From: Xiphophorus maculatus
Taxonomy: Eukaryota > Chordata > Actinopteri > Cyprinodontiformes > Poeciliidae
Direction: 5' to 3'
DNA length: 64,000 nucleotides
NCBI RefSeq assembly: GCF_002775205.1
Contig: NC_036460.1
Coordinates: 1,425,056-1,489,055, forward strand
The translations under genes were made by a program, and so were the position numbers. Positions 27,101-36,689 of the stretch are shown piece after piece. The notes under the pieces were generated by a model. That model did no database searches and was not told the DNA's origin. It worked only from the letters and a program-made list of their open reading frames with translations. Position 1 is the stretch's first letter; each line of letters starts with the position of its first letter.

Positions 27101-28893
27101 TGATGATGATGTGAAAGTCAGAGATGTGAGGAAACCCTCATTCTAAGAGATTTGGAGCTAGAACAGGACAAACATGCCACCTGGACCCTTTCATAGCTTG
27201 GTTCTCAGTGCTTAAGGTCCAGACTGAGTTTCAGTCTAAAATGCTTGAAGTTGATTCAGAGCGCATGTTGTGTTTTAGAGTTCTGATGCAACACCAGGCT
27301 ATTTGAGACCATCTTCTTGTTCATCAGGTCGGGAGTATGATAAAGAGGGGAACCTGAGGCCATGGTGGCAGAACTCCTCAGTGGAGGCGTTCCGACAGAG
27401 AACAGAGTGCATGGTGGAACAGTACAACCACTACACCGTCAACGGAGAGCCAATCAATGGAAAACAGACACTAGGAGAAAACATTGCTGACAACGGCGGA
27501 CTGAAAGCAGCTTATCATGTCAGTATGCGCACAAGCTGTACCGTTGTATACTACAAGCACCTCAAACCGCTGAGTTTTCTTGTTAATGTTCATGCTATAA
27601 TTTGACGTCATCAAATGAAACGATATTTTTCTTAAGGCATACCGATCATGGATCCAGAAAAATGGAGAAGAAAAGAGACTTCCTGCAGTCAACCTAACTA
27701 ATGACCAGCTCTTCTTTCTAGGATTTGCTCAGGTGAGTTTCTTCCAAAAAATTATAAAAACTTGCTTATCTTTCCAGTAAGATTGAGTTATGCAGGTATT
27801 GATACTCAGCAAAACATCTACAGCAGAATGACTGAAAATGAAAAGAGCCACAGTTGTCCAGTCCTTAACTTGATTGAAATTCTGTGTTGGGGGATTTGGA
27901 GAGATGTACAGAAACCTCAGTAGAATCAGAATCAAATTCATTTGTCAAGTTTGTGCATGTAAACTATCAATTTGACTTTGGTTATACTTGTCTCAAATGT
28001 TAATCAATAAACAAATATAAACTGTAGAGACTGCTGCAGTCTCTGCAGCACTACCTTAAAGGTGAAAGACTACACAGTTTGTGCCCAACATGTGTGGGGT
28101 CTGCAGAGATGCTACCTGCCCTTTTCCTGACACTAGACCAGTTCAAGTTCTCGATTGAGGTAAGGTCAGTCCAAATGATCCTCTCTTCAGATCTGACTGG
28201 TCCCTGCAGTCTGGATGATTTTTGTGGACGATCCAAACCACACAGTGATGGACCAACAATAATGAATAATGACCATGGAGGAGACGACCAGCAGCCTGTG
28301 TGTAAGATTGGAATTCTTGAGTTGCTGCAGAAAGTCTAGTCTCTGCTGGATCTTCTTCTGAACAGCGTCGATGTGTGCGGACAATCTCAGGTTCAGACGA
28401 AGGGTCAATCTTAGTGACAACTGGAAGTGATCGACAGTAGACAAGGTGATCCACCTCTAGTCTGCACTCATCACTGACTGAGGTATCATCTGCCAACTTT
28501 AAGAGTTTCCACAGATAGGCCTGCTGAGATCCAATCAGAGAGAGAGGGGGAGAACCCTGGTGGTTCAGGATGACGTTTAGTCCCAAGTTGGCAATGTCAA
28601 CTAAAAACAATGTGAGAAGTTAGAAAGTCAAACAGAAAACAAGTATAAGTTACAAGTTTTGCTGGTCATCTGAGGTTGGATATATTGTCCTGATCTATGA
28701 ACCATCTCTCTTTCAGGTGTGGTGCTCGGTTCGAACACCAGAGAGCGCTCACGAGGGCCTGGTGACTGACCCTCACAGTCCCCCCAAATACAGAGTCATC
28801 GGCACTCTGGCCAACTCGCCGGACTTCAGCCGCCACTTCAACTGTCCGAAGGGCACGCCCATGAACACTGGGAAGCCCTGCGAGGTCTGGTAG
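6101..28893 (+). CDS. ece2: Endothelin-converting enzyme 2 (M13 zinc metalloprotease), complete, 19 coding exons
   Basis: Exons: 6101-6133, 13158-13244, 15973-16108, 17246-17461, 17544-17668, 18464-18610, 18693-18758, 18864-19052, 20859-21001, 21505-21619, 23416-23526, 23611-23709, 23838-23915, 24038-24141, 24865-24975, 25069-25136, 27328-27518, 27637-27732, 28717-28893. All phases join; the product is 763 residues, close to mammalian ECE2. Order: short cytosolic N-terminus ([11 protein letters not shown], then [12 protein letters not shown]), one signal-anchor helix at about 57-83, then a large lumenal M13 domain. Seen: VNAYY near 558-562, zinc motif HELTH at 600-604, GENIAD with the third zinc ligand E660 and D664, C-terminal CEVW. 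Words such as [35 protein letters not shown] and QVSELINKT match ECE2 better than ECE1 or ECEL1. Known family role: cleavage of big endothelins and neuropeptides in acidic secretory compartments. No disabling change seen. Confidence 0.95.
7155..7640. repeat. Degenerate teleost interspersed repeat, probably LINE-derived
   Basis: Contains the words attgattcccaaggggaaat and catcataaagcctgatggc, which I recognise as widespread in fish genomes. An A/T-rich stretch lies in the middle. The exact family is not assigned, and no intact reading frame remains. Confidence 0.5.
7715..7789. repeat. 17-bp minisatellite, about 4.4 units
   Basis: Units starting ggccccaacgtaccggg begin at 7715, 7732, 7749, 7766 and 7783, a strict 17-bp period with only a few substitutions. 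It lies in ece2 intron 1. The unit is GC-rich and contrasts with the AT-rich flanks. Confidence 0.93.
9822..10075. mobile_element. Possible decayed MITE
   Basis: Starts with ggggcctcattcataaaac, a word common at the ends of fish MITEs of the PIF/Harbinger type, and contains CG-rich words (gtgcggcgcac, ccgcgggtgcgcacc). No matching terminal inverted repeat was found at the other side, so class and right border are uncertain. Confidence 0.35.
13360..13410. repeat. Perfect 23-bp inverted repeat (GC-rich hairpin)
   Basis: Arms 13360-13382 and 13388-13410 are exact reverse complements with a 5-nt spacer (tcact). The arm is about 80 percent G+C (core ccgctgagagg). It lies in ece2 intron 2, 116 bp after exon 2, so the nascent transcript would form a very stable stem. 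Confidence 0.95.
13725..13985 (-). repeat. LINE 3'-tail fragment, locally duplicated (121-bp units)
   Basis: Begins catccatccattttctaaca and holds the fish repeat words cctggacaggtcaccagtct and ctgtcgcag, the reverse of the tail seen at 58300-58394. The body is duplicated head to tail: 13746-13866 and 13867-13985 differ by a few bases, and each unit has an internal 20-bp repeat (ggggtcaggagggtcgctgg). It lies in ece2 intron 2. Confidence 0.7.
13986..15972 (+). other. ece2: ece2 intron 2, distal part
   Basis: About 14250-14770 is low-complexity sequence built from agctaa/taagct words. About 15590-15860 is T-rich with repeated agaattttt words. No coding content was recognised. The intron ends at gtgtcccag before exon 3. 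Confidence 0.6.
19053..20858 (+). other. ece2: ece2 intron 8, no feature recognised
   Basis: An 1.8-kb intron between exon 8 (ends AELQ) and exon 9 (starts LLAPAVDW). Only ordinary AT-rich intron sequence and short unproductive frames were seen. Confidence 0.6.
21620..23415 (+). other. ece2: ece2 intron 10, no feature recognised
   Basis: An 1.8-kb intron between the exons encoding GTKK and SCTPRW. It contains ggttctaactggt-type simple words near its 3' end and no identifiable repeat family or exon. Confidence 0.55.
25069..25136 (+). CDS. ece2: ece2 exon 16, catalytic zinc-binding exon
   Basis: This 68-nt exon encodes [20 protein letters not shown] and the following DQG. HELTH supplies two zinc-ligand histidines (600 and 604) and the general-base glutamate (601) of the M13 gluzincin site. 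It is flanked by a ttttcag acceptor and a gtaagg donor, in phases 2 and 1. The sequence is unaltered at every catalytic position. Confidence 0.95.
25137..27327 (+). other. ece2: ece2 intron 16 with a decayed L2-type tail
   Basis: A 2.2-kb intron. Around 26115-26180 the words tatagcacatttcagtaaca and aaggcagttcaaa are the reverse of the L2-like tail word (aaagcactttgaa...gtgctata) seen at 44041-44095, so a short tail fragment lies here on the minus strand. The remainder is unassigned. Confidence 0.5.
28140..28620 (-). mobile_element. Degenerate LINE reverse-transcriptase fragment
   Basis: The minus-strand frame at 28187-28444 contains [17 protein letters not shown] and [10 protein letters not shown], recognisable as the region after the polymerase core in fish LINE ORF2 proteins. 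The frame is broken and no catalytic YADD box remains. It lies in the last ece2 intron, antisense to the gene. The clade is not assigned. Confidence 0.6.
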
Positions 28894-29755
28894 AGGAGCG
28901 AAGAGGACCGGTGGTGGTGATACGGAGAGGTTAATCAGGTCAATCGCCGCATTGGCCGCTGTTTTAGTGTCTTAGATTCTGCACGACCCCGTGTTGCGTT
29001 CGCGGCCCATGTGTAATCTTTAGTTCATCAGTTACTCGGCGACGATCAGACTGACTTCCTGTCTGGAAACCGAATGGCGTCGTTGGACTTCAGAGACGTG
29101 ACGGACCGATGGCGATGAAGCCGCTGGAGGGGGGCAGTGTTGCTGATGTTTGCTTTATCACCGTTAATATTAATGGTTATTTGTGGTTGTATTTTGTACG
29201 AGAGATCTCTGTATCTTCGTCTATCACTGTGATGACCTCATACCAAACTGGCCCATAACTTCCCTTTGTGTGATGAAGCTGTCGTTTGATTGGCTGGATG
29301 TCGGGAGGTGAATGAGTACATTTGTAAGAAATCAGAGGATTTAAATGATCAATCTGTACAGTTTGAGGTTTTATTATGCACCAGATCGCTTTAATGTTTA
29401 AAGATCTATGTAATGTTTTCATTAATCCCACTGACGGCCAATTGAACGGACAGTAATTGGCATTAGTCTTGGCTTTAATCATAAATGTGAGTTTTGCCTT
29501 TCTTTTCATTGTCGTTGATCCCCATTTTAAAATATTTCATTTCTTTTGTTTGTCTGTCACCTTGAATCCAAGTGGAATTAATCACCATTTTATTTGTGAC
29601 AGTTTCACAGTTGAGTCCTTTATAGTCCACTCTACCTAGAATTCATGTTAAACTCAGAGGTTAGTGACTTTTATTTCTTCAGCTGTGAGGAACAATGTGC
29701 CATGATCCAGAATGTTGCCTTCAAAGTCCAAAATAAAGTGTTGAAATGTTAAATG
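28894..29755 (+). other. ece2: ece2 3' UTR with poly(A) signal
   Basis: Sequence from the stop codon TAG (28891-28893) to an AATAAA hexamer at 29732-29737, about 840 nt on. No closer consensus signal with equal context was chosen. The end is inferred, not observed. Confidence 0.6.
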
Positions 29756-29859
29756 AGACCCAGAGAGTGTGGCTTAGACAAAAACGGCTGCAGGTATCAA
29801 GCATTGGAGCTTCAGTAAAGAAATGATATTTCACAGATGAAACCTAAAGTCTCTGAAAG

Positions 29860-30600
29860 ACGTAACCCTTGGAGAGGTTGAGGTGTTACTGGGGGTCAAT
29901 TTCACACCGACACCAAGATAGACTCCATGGTCTATTGGAACATGGCTGGATTACAGCCAATTTGGAAAGGCACTCACAGTGCTGCTATGCCCCGCACTCA
30001 ACAGCCAACATCCTCAAGATTCCTTCACCATGGTCTTTAAGGGAGAAGCAAATTCTCTACAAGGGGTCTGCAATGCCAGTCCTTGAGTGCCACTGTCCTG
30101 CAACCTTTGGATGCATCTGTGCTCCTATACACCTGACTCATAAGGCCGAATTACCTTCCTGGCACGTCATCCAGTTCATCTACATTCCGAGCCTCACCTA
30201 TGGTCATGAGACATGGATACAGAATTAGTGTCCTCTTGTAAGGTGGCTGGATTCTGCTTTAGAGAGAGGTGTGGAGCGCCATCATTTGGGGGGTGCTCAA
30301 AATAGAATCACTACTTCCCCATATCAAAAGGAGTGAGTTGTGGTGGTTTGGGCATCTGATCAAGATGCCACCTTAGTGCCTCTTCAGAGGTTTTCTGGTT
30401 CTGTCCCACTGGAAGGTGATCCCTCAGAAGATCCAGAACTCACCGAAAGGACTGTGTATCTTGTATACCCTACAAATGACTTCCCCAGCATGACTTGAAA
30501 TATGTTGCTGGGAAAAGGATGTCTGGGGTTTGCTCCTGGTCCTGTTATCCCATGTAACCCAACTCGGATAAGTAGAAGATGATGGATAGATGGCATGTCT
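29860..30600 (+). mobile_element. Rex3/RTE-like LINE remnant with an embedded half-MITE
   Basis: The part at about 30240-30600 follows the Rex3 pattern: gtggtttgggcatctgatc, tcccactggaaggtga, and an ending aactcggataagtagaagatgatggatagatgg. At about 30060-30145 the words ccagtccttgagtgccactg and tcctgcaacctttggatgca match one half of the hAT MITE at 43060-43283, apparently inserted in the LINE. All frames are broken. Confidence 0.65.
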
Positions 30601-32990
30601 GTAAGTTTTATAAAAGACTGGTCATTTGACTCAAGTGTGTTGGAGCATGGCTACAAAAGTTGCAGGACAGTGGTAATTGAGAGCCATCAATTGCAGCTTT
30701 GTCAGGATTTTCATTCACCATCTAGTTTGGGTCTATGAATTGGATGAAGACTTCACCAAATTCATTACAACAGGTGTTATGCAACTGGATCTGAAGGCAT
30801 TGTGATAACTTGCTTGATGTCCTCCAGGGTGGAGTGGGTGGGATTGAGAGACATTTGGAAACTAACACAGTAGGAAAGTAGTTACCATCTAAAGTTTTTG
30901 TAAGGGAGAAGAGTTGAGTTTAGCGTGAAATATTTACCTACCGACTACTCAAGATGTGTGAAGCGTTCAGTGAAGAAACTACCTCCAACGATCGGTTCAG
31001 GAACTTTGGCTTTGAAAATATAACCAGAAAACTTAGTTGATGTTATAACACCATCACATTCTGTCACTTCCTGATGACATCATTACTGTGCAACATCTCA
31101 TTTGTTTAAGAAAGCTGCTTCCTGCCAAAGATATGTGCGTGTTTCATCCATCCTAGTGAGGACCTGTCTTCATCTTTTGGGACGTTTTGGGGAGTTTGGG
31201 AAGTTAGATCCAATCCTCACTTCTTTGAGTTAAAGGGCTTTCAGTCAGGGCCAGGTTCAGTTCAGGAGTCTGGGGTTGCTCCAGATTTAAAGGGTTCCCA
31301 GATAAATTAAAACAACAGAATGTATGCCCATATTCCTGAATTTGTGTTTGTGAGGACCTACTTGTGTTTGAAACCTTTTCTTCACCCATTCACTGGGACT
31401 GCTCATACGCTCATAGTTAGATGGGTTTTTGGAGTCTACAATGGTCCTTACAGGCACAGTTTGTATAATTATCTGTCAATGAGACAAAACTGATATAGAA
31501 TAACGCTGCTTGTTGTAACCTGTCTGGCCTGAAGGGGGCAGTAGATGTTTTCTCTCAAACACAATAAATCACTTTTCTTTTCTCTCTTTACACACGCAGC
31601 ATCCCACAGAGACCCTCCAACATCAACAAAGTGAAGTAAAAATGCTTCATTTAAGTGTCCCTTTAATAAAATTAAAAACTGATTTCAGATGTTTATTTTT
31701 TTTAATAAATGTTAGTTTTAACTGTATAACAAAACATCCAAACATTGCCTTTTGCTGCTGGTTGTTTGAATCCAAGCCAACTTCTAATTATGCATGAAAA
31801 TATTAAATATTGATTGTTTCATGAACTATAACTGCTAGTTATGATTTTTCTCAGCCTCCAAAGAAACCAGAGACATTGAGTACTGAAGAGCTTAAGCCAA
31901 AAGAGTTTAAGAAACATGTCTTTTGAAATGTGTTTCAATCTGCACAAAATGTTGCTTTGATTTTGAAAGTTTTTGTCATCTTCCCAAAGTCTTTCTCACT
32001 GCTGATTACATTAGCTTGTGTAATGCCATGCTGGGGAAACATTGGTTTCCGGTTCCCGGTAAATGACCATCTAGGCTGAAAGTTCCACTAGTTCCACCAG
32101 TTTTTAAGGATTTTACAAAGAAATCCATCAAATTACTGCTGAGTAAAGCTGTTTGTAAAGTCACACTGTCTAAAATTACCAGCAATAATGTAGGTTATTT
32201 AGCCTGCCATAAGAGTAAAACATAGCGTGTTTTTCAAGGTCCTATTTTTCCTAAGTTGTTTATTTACAAATGCCACAGTTTCAAACCAAATGTTTAGCTA
32301 GTAAGATAATTATTTAGCATGGAGCTGGATAGTTAAATGCTTTGACTAATTTAATAGGCAGTTATAAGCATTTTTATAGAGAAACCAAAAACAACTCTGT
32401 CTCAACTGTTTGCTGAAAGAACATGGAAGATAACAAGGAATATTTTAGCAGAGCATCCATCCTCTTTTTATGTCAGTTTGAACCTTCTGAAGGCGTTTTT
32501 GTGTCATTGTGTCTGACACTAGGAACATCGATTAGAAGTCATTTATTAACAGTACAATAATTATTCTTAACCAAACTACATGATAGCATTTAGCAATAGC
32601 ATGCTAACTGTTTAACTCTATGCACAAATTGTTGATATTGTGATTCTATGAATGTTTTATTGTTTTAGGGTCGAAGGAAAATTTCCACCTTGATAGACTA
32701 AATAATTTCATCTTATTTTTTCATATATATGACTCTGCCAACAAAAAGTCTCTCAGAATAATATATGGCACCGTAAAAGCAAAAATGGACATGTTTGCTT
32801 GTATCTGTTTAACAACCAGATTCCTTATTCTGTGAGCCGCGGATAGACATCCATCCATCTTCTTCCGCTCATCCGGGGGTAGCATTTAACTGACATTATT
32901 AAATTATTTCATAAAGTTCTTTTGTAGTTCCAAATGTCTCGACTAATTTTGATCACTTTTCCTGATCACACTTTTTTTTTAACTTTATTT
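30601..32990. other. Intergenic stretch, mostly unassigned
   Basis: No gene recognised. Around 31155-31370 the paired words gaggacctgtcttcatctttt and gtgaggacctacttgtgtttg hint at a decayed MITE. The rest is AT-rich. Confidence 0.45.
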
Positions 32991-32999
32991 ATTATAATA

Positions 33000-33640
33000 A
33001 ACAACAATACAATTGTACTGTGAACAAATCTCAGGAAGATAATAACAATAATTTACCAGGGGGAGAATAAAATAAAGCAAGAAGATAAGAAAACGACAAT
33101 CAATATAAATATGTATAAAGGAAATAGCACAGATGTCACAGTGCATTAACATAAAAGATAATCCAAAATTCCAAGTTGATTCCAAGCCCGTATTATTGAT
33201 TCTGCTTTTTGATTAGTGGAGGATTGAATTGTTGATAAATAATGTTTAAGTTCGATCAAAAAAACTAAAAAATTTGTTTTTTTCTTCAAAAATGTGCATT
33301 TATGTAGGTGAAATTTAGCCTTAATAATTAGTAAATTGATAAGGAGACTCTTTACATTCATTCCTCCATTTTGTTGAAATCCAAATAAGACATTTTCCCA
33401 ATATAACTGAAAGCCTGCAGAAATTTTGGAATCAACAAAGTTACAAAAATGTTGCCAAAATATTTTAGAATGAGGGACAACCAGAACCGATGAGTGACCG
33501 GTTCTGGGCAAACAACACAGAAGGAACAGTTCACATCAACGTTAGAACTGAATTTCTTTAAATAGACTTTAACGGGGTAGATTTTCCTGATCACACTTGA
33601 CCAAATATGCAAGTAATGCGATGACGTCACTCATCGAATT
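33000..33640 (-). mobile_element. L1/Tx1-like LINE 3' fragment
   Basis: Overlapping minus-strand frames carry KIYPVKVYLKKFSSNVD, CSFC, and FQLYWENVLFGFQ, the C-terminal cysteine region typical of fish L1/Tx1-group ORF2 proteins. Matching words sit in two frames (33146-33511 and 33358-33630), so the copy is frameshifted and dead. Confidence 0.6.
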
Positions 33641-33760
33641 TTAGAATAGCCAATAGCTACTTTCCTTGCTGACCGGTTGGCAATGGCAACAGTGGCGGCG
33701 GCGTTCCTCACCGTTAGCTTGCCGGGGTCGTTGCTGGTTAAGTGGATGTAGTTAGAAAAC

Positions 33761-33850
33761 ATGAACAGAGCGCCAGAAAGCGGACAACCAACCTCTGTTC
33801 AATGTTGGACGAATACACCGCCTCTTAAAAGGAAGGAAAGGAAAATTCAG
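33761..33850 (+). other. Candidate 90-nt first exon, origin unclear
   Basis: An ATG at 33761 opens 30 codons (MNRAPESGQPTS... ending KRKERKIQ) that run to a gtgaat donor at 33851 in phase 0. It lies 3.6 kb before exon 2 of the first ano7 copy. Length and phase equal those of the real first exon of the second copy (51378-51467), but the residues do not resemble it. It may be a transposon exon or chance. Confidence 0.2.
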
Positions 33851-34168
33851 GTGAATATAAATGTACAGTTAAGTTGGCTGACGATGTAATGACTCCATGC
33901 CAGACGGTTCAGGTGTTTTGGCTAGCTCCGTTAGACCTGCTAGTCCATCTAGCATGACGATGAGGCTTAAGAAGACGAAGGTAAACAGGCATATTTGAGG
34001 ACAAATACGATAGTGGAGAGGACCTGCATCATTTAAAAACAAAAAAAAAAGCTTCTTTAGTTCAGTCAAAATCCAAGTATTTAATGCTGAAGTAACTAAA
34101 AGGTCCATCAGGTAACCAAACTGAAGTTGCCAGTTCTATAATTTAGATTTACATGTATATGTATCTCT

Positions 34169-35167
34169 ATGGGCTCTTTGCACCTGCCGCGCTGACGTCA
34201 CAACCGCATGCGCAAATGCGGCTCTCTTTTTTCCGCTTTGAGTTATGAACATTGCTGTCTTCCTAATATAATGGGCTTTTAAGTTTTCATGGATTTCCAA
34301 GCGAACCTAAATTAAGAAGACAGTGGCTTGTAAATATTCGTCGCTACCAGTTAAAGCTAACGCTGCACAGCAAAGTTTACAGCCTTCACTTCACTCCAGA
34401 TCAACTTCTTCAGCCTAAAGCAGAAGGTAAAGGAGCCTCCTGTGTTATTTCCATGGAATCACTTCTGTATTCAGCCTGAAAGAGTTTATGGGAACCAGAG
34501 AGCAGACCAGAGCCAGACAGCCGAGCTACTGATCCGCCTGTACACACTGCTGGAAACACCGTCCTGCTTCACAAGAAACATGCAAAACTAATAAAGCGAA
34601 ATAACACGGAGACTTTAAGGAACACGGCCATATTTTTCTAAAAGCAACAACTTTAAACCTGAACAGTCAGCTGAACTAGAACTCCGACACCAGAGCTGCT
34701 CTACTGTTAAGCTATGGGCTTGTTGTTCCTCAGGCTTCAGAAGCAAAAAGCCTGAACTGTAAAATCCCCGTTACTTGGTCTCTGACACTAACGACAATAA
34801 ACCACGTAATATACTTGAACACAAGGTAAAAACATTGTCCGTTAATGAATGATGAAAAATGTTTAGATACTTAAATAGCACATTTTTACAAGAAAAATGT
34901 CAGAATATTTCCTACTAGCATAAGCTAAAGCTAATGTTAGCCACAAAGTTTAAAGTAAAACTCACCTTCATATCTGTGAACCTTTAAGAGGCGAACATCT
35001 TAAAACCTTTCTCCAGCTTATTGTCGGGGCTTCGGATCGATGTTCATCATTAATTGTTACCTTGGACCAGCCCTGCAAACACCCAGTGGAAAGAGACTTT
35101 TTCAATAGATCGGAAAAGATTGAGCCGCTTTTCCCCGAACGAGGAAGCTGAGGTGCAAAGAGCCCAT
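34169..35167 (+). mobile_element. 999-bp terminal-inverted-repeat element with a decayed THAP domain
   Basis: Exact 17-bp inverted repeats bound the unit: atgggctctttgcacct at 34169-34185 and its reverse complement at 35151-35167. Inside, near 34313-34425, one frame reads RRQWLVNIRR...HSKVYSLHFTPDQL, the pattern of a THAP zinc-finger domain with the usual CSLHF cysteine changed to Tyr. THAP domains occur in P-element and Kolobok transposases. No full transposase is present and no target-site duplication was found. Reading: non-autonomous relic; superfamily uncertain. Confidence 0.65.
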
Positions 35168-35340
35168 TAACCTGAACAATATCAGCAGGTGCCAGGAAGA
35201 CATATTAGTAATTACAAAAGCCTCCTCTTTGTTTAAAGGTGCATAAATAAATAAACTACAGCAATTAATGAAAGGTATGCCCTTAATAATTGAACTGTTC
35301 TATTTTCCTGTAATATATAAACTAAACTAGTTTTACTCAA

Positions 35341-35501
35341 GTTTTTTTTTTTAATTTTTCTTTATTTAATCAGGTAAACCCCGTTGAGATCTAGATCTCA
35401 TTTTCAAGAGGGACCTGAAACAAACTTCACTCCCCGTCGGGGAATCGAACCCCCGTCTCCCGCGTGACAGGCGGGGATACTCACCACTATACTAACGAGG
35501 A
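35341..35501 (-). mobile_element. SINE-like unit: tRNA-Asp head, short body, A-rich tail
   Basis: On the minus strand the tRNA-Asp (35501 to 35430) is followed directly by about 60 bp with fish repeat words (ggtccctcttgaaaatgag, atctcaacggggtttacct, gattaaataaag) and then an A-rich tract (plus 35341-35355). Head, body and A tail in that order is the architecture of a tRNA-derived SINE. Only a weak 5-bp similarity (aactt) was seen between the flanks as a possible target-site duplication. Confidence 0.55.
35430..35501 (-). tRNA. tRNA-Asp (anticodon GTC)
   Basis: The minus strand gives a 72-nt tRNA from tcctcgttagtatagtgg to the discriminator G. The anticodon arm cctgtcacg shows GTC. A box and B box (ggttcgattcc) are intact, the acceptor stem pairs fully, and there is no intron. 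Compared with the canonical vertebrate tRNA-Asp as I know it, there is one change: position 49 is G instead of C, breaking the first T-stem pair (G49 against G65). No clear T-run terminator follows. It may be functional or the head of a SINE-like repeat. Confidence 0.85.
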
Positions 35502-35641
35502 GACAAAGTTAATGCTTACATAAGATTTTATGTATTCAGTTATTAACTAATATTAGTTATAGTTATATATAACTGTAATAAAGCCTGAAACTGGAGGAAT
35601 ATGGGGTTCTATTTGTGTCAAAAATAAGCAGAAGTCATATG

Positions 35642-35956
35642 TGTAGATGTTGTTGGTCTATGTCGTTGCTATGTGTCTTTGGTAGATGTCTATGGTCTTA
35701 GTGCTTTATGGATATGTCAATGTTCCATGTAGATGGAACATTGCATATATGCATATATATCGTATATAGGTGATGCACATATGCATCATATATACATACA
35801 TCATATATGCATCACCTACAACATTTACATGACATAGACATATGCATCATAGACATATGCAACATCTACATGCAACATCGACATATCCATAAAGCACTAA
35901 GACCATAGACATCTACCAAAGACACATAGCAACGACATAGACCAACAACATCTACA
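35642..35956. repeat. 315-bp palindrome with perfect 77-bp arms
   Basis: Arms 35642-35718 and 35880-35956 are exact reverse complements over 77 bp (left arm starts tgtagatgttgttggtctat). The 161-bp centre is itself partly symmetric and built from atgcatatat/catatgcat words, so most of the 315 bp can fold back. It interrupts sequence that aligns with the second ano7 copy near 53773-53870, so it looks like an insertion in the first copy only. Confidence 0.95.
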
Positions 35957-36195
35957 GACTTTCTTCTTCTGTTTTATTTTTTAACTGATGAGGAGCTGTG
36001 ATTTAGCGTGGCGGCAGCAGGAAACAGGAAGTCTGTGTGAGGAGATGAGATCTTTGTTTTCTCCATCAGCGACATGTCTGTCATAAGTATCGAAGACATA
36101 AGAAACAGAGTTTAAGAGGAAGGAGCTGATTAAAAAAAATACCATGATGAAAATGAATCATATGGGATTTCTACACATAAAAATGTTGATTAATG

Positions 36196-36398
36196 CAATG
36201 TTTGCCAACCCTGGTCCTCCAGACTCACTGCCCTGCATGTTTTAGATATTTCCCTGCTTCAGTCCAGCTGATTTCAATTGATGATTGATTAACAGGCATT
36301 TGTTGAACTGCAATCAGTTGAATCAGGCACATTAAAGCAGGGAGACCTCTAAAACATGTAGGACAGTGGGCCTTGTGGACCAGGCTTGGGAAACACTG
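36196..36398. mobile_element. hAT-type MITE (203 bp) with 8-bp target duplication
   Basis: Terminal inverted repeats (caatgtttgccaaccctgg against the reverse of ccaggcttgggaaacactg) are bordered by the exact 8-bp duplication GATTAATG at 36188-36195 and 36399-36406. The matching place in the second ano7 copy (54029-54036) has GATTAATG once and no element, so the insertion is specific to the first copy. Confidence 0.92.
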
Positions 36399-36689
36399 GA
36401 TTAATGGAGCAATCAGCAGCATGCGTCATCCTGATAATGTTATCAACTAGCTCAACTGGAAAATGCTGGTTGGGCAGCAGGAATCAGTCTCTAAGCAGAA
36501 CAACAGGAGCTCATTTCTTCTGGAGTTTTGTCAAAAGACACCATTTTTTTCTTCGGGTTTTCTTCTTGTACATACATATTTTCAGTCAATACATCCTTGA
36601 ACAAAATGTCTTGATCTTGTTGTCCTTAAGACAAACATCATATCCAGACTCTTTCCAACATAGAACGCCACAATAAACTCCAGTAAATA

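Noticed and set aside
6101..28893. Assignment of the peptidase as ECE1 or ECEL1
   Set aside because: The N-terminus ([16 protein letters not shown]), [15 protein letters not shown] and KELDDVYDG fit ECE2 clearly better than the ECE1 sequence I recall, and the intact catalytic motifs plus overall match speak against ECEL1.
29869..30228. 119-codon plus-strand frame downstream of ece2
   Set aside because: It overlaps a Rex3-like remnant and a half-MITE; the reading frame is incidental.
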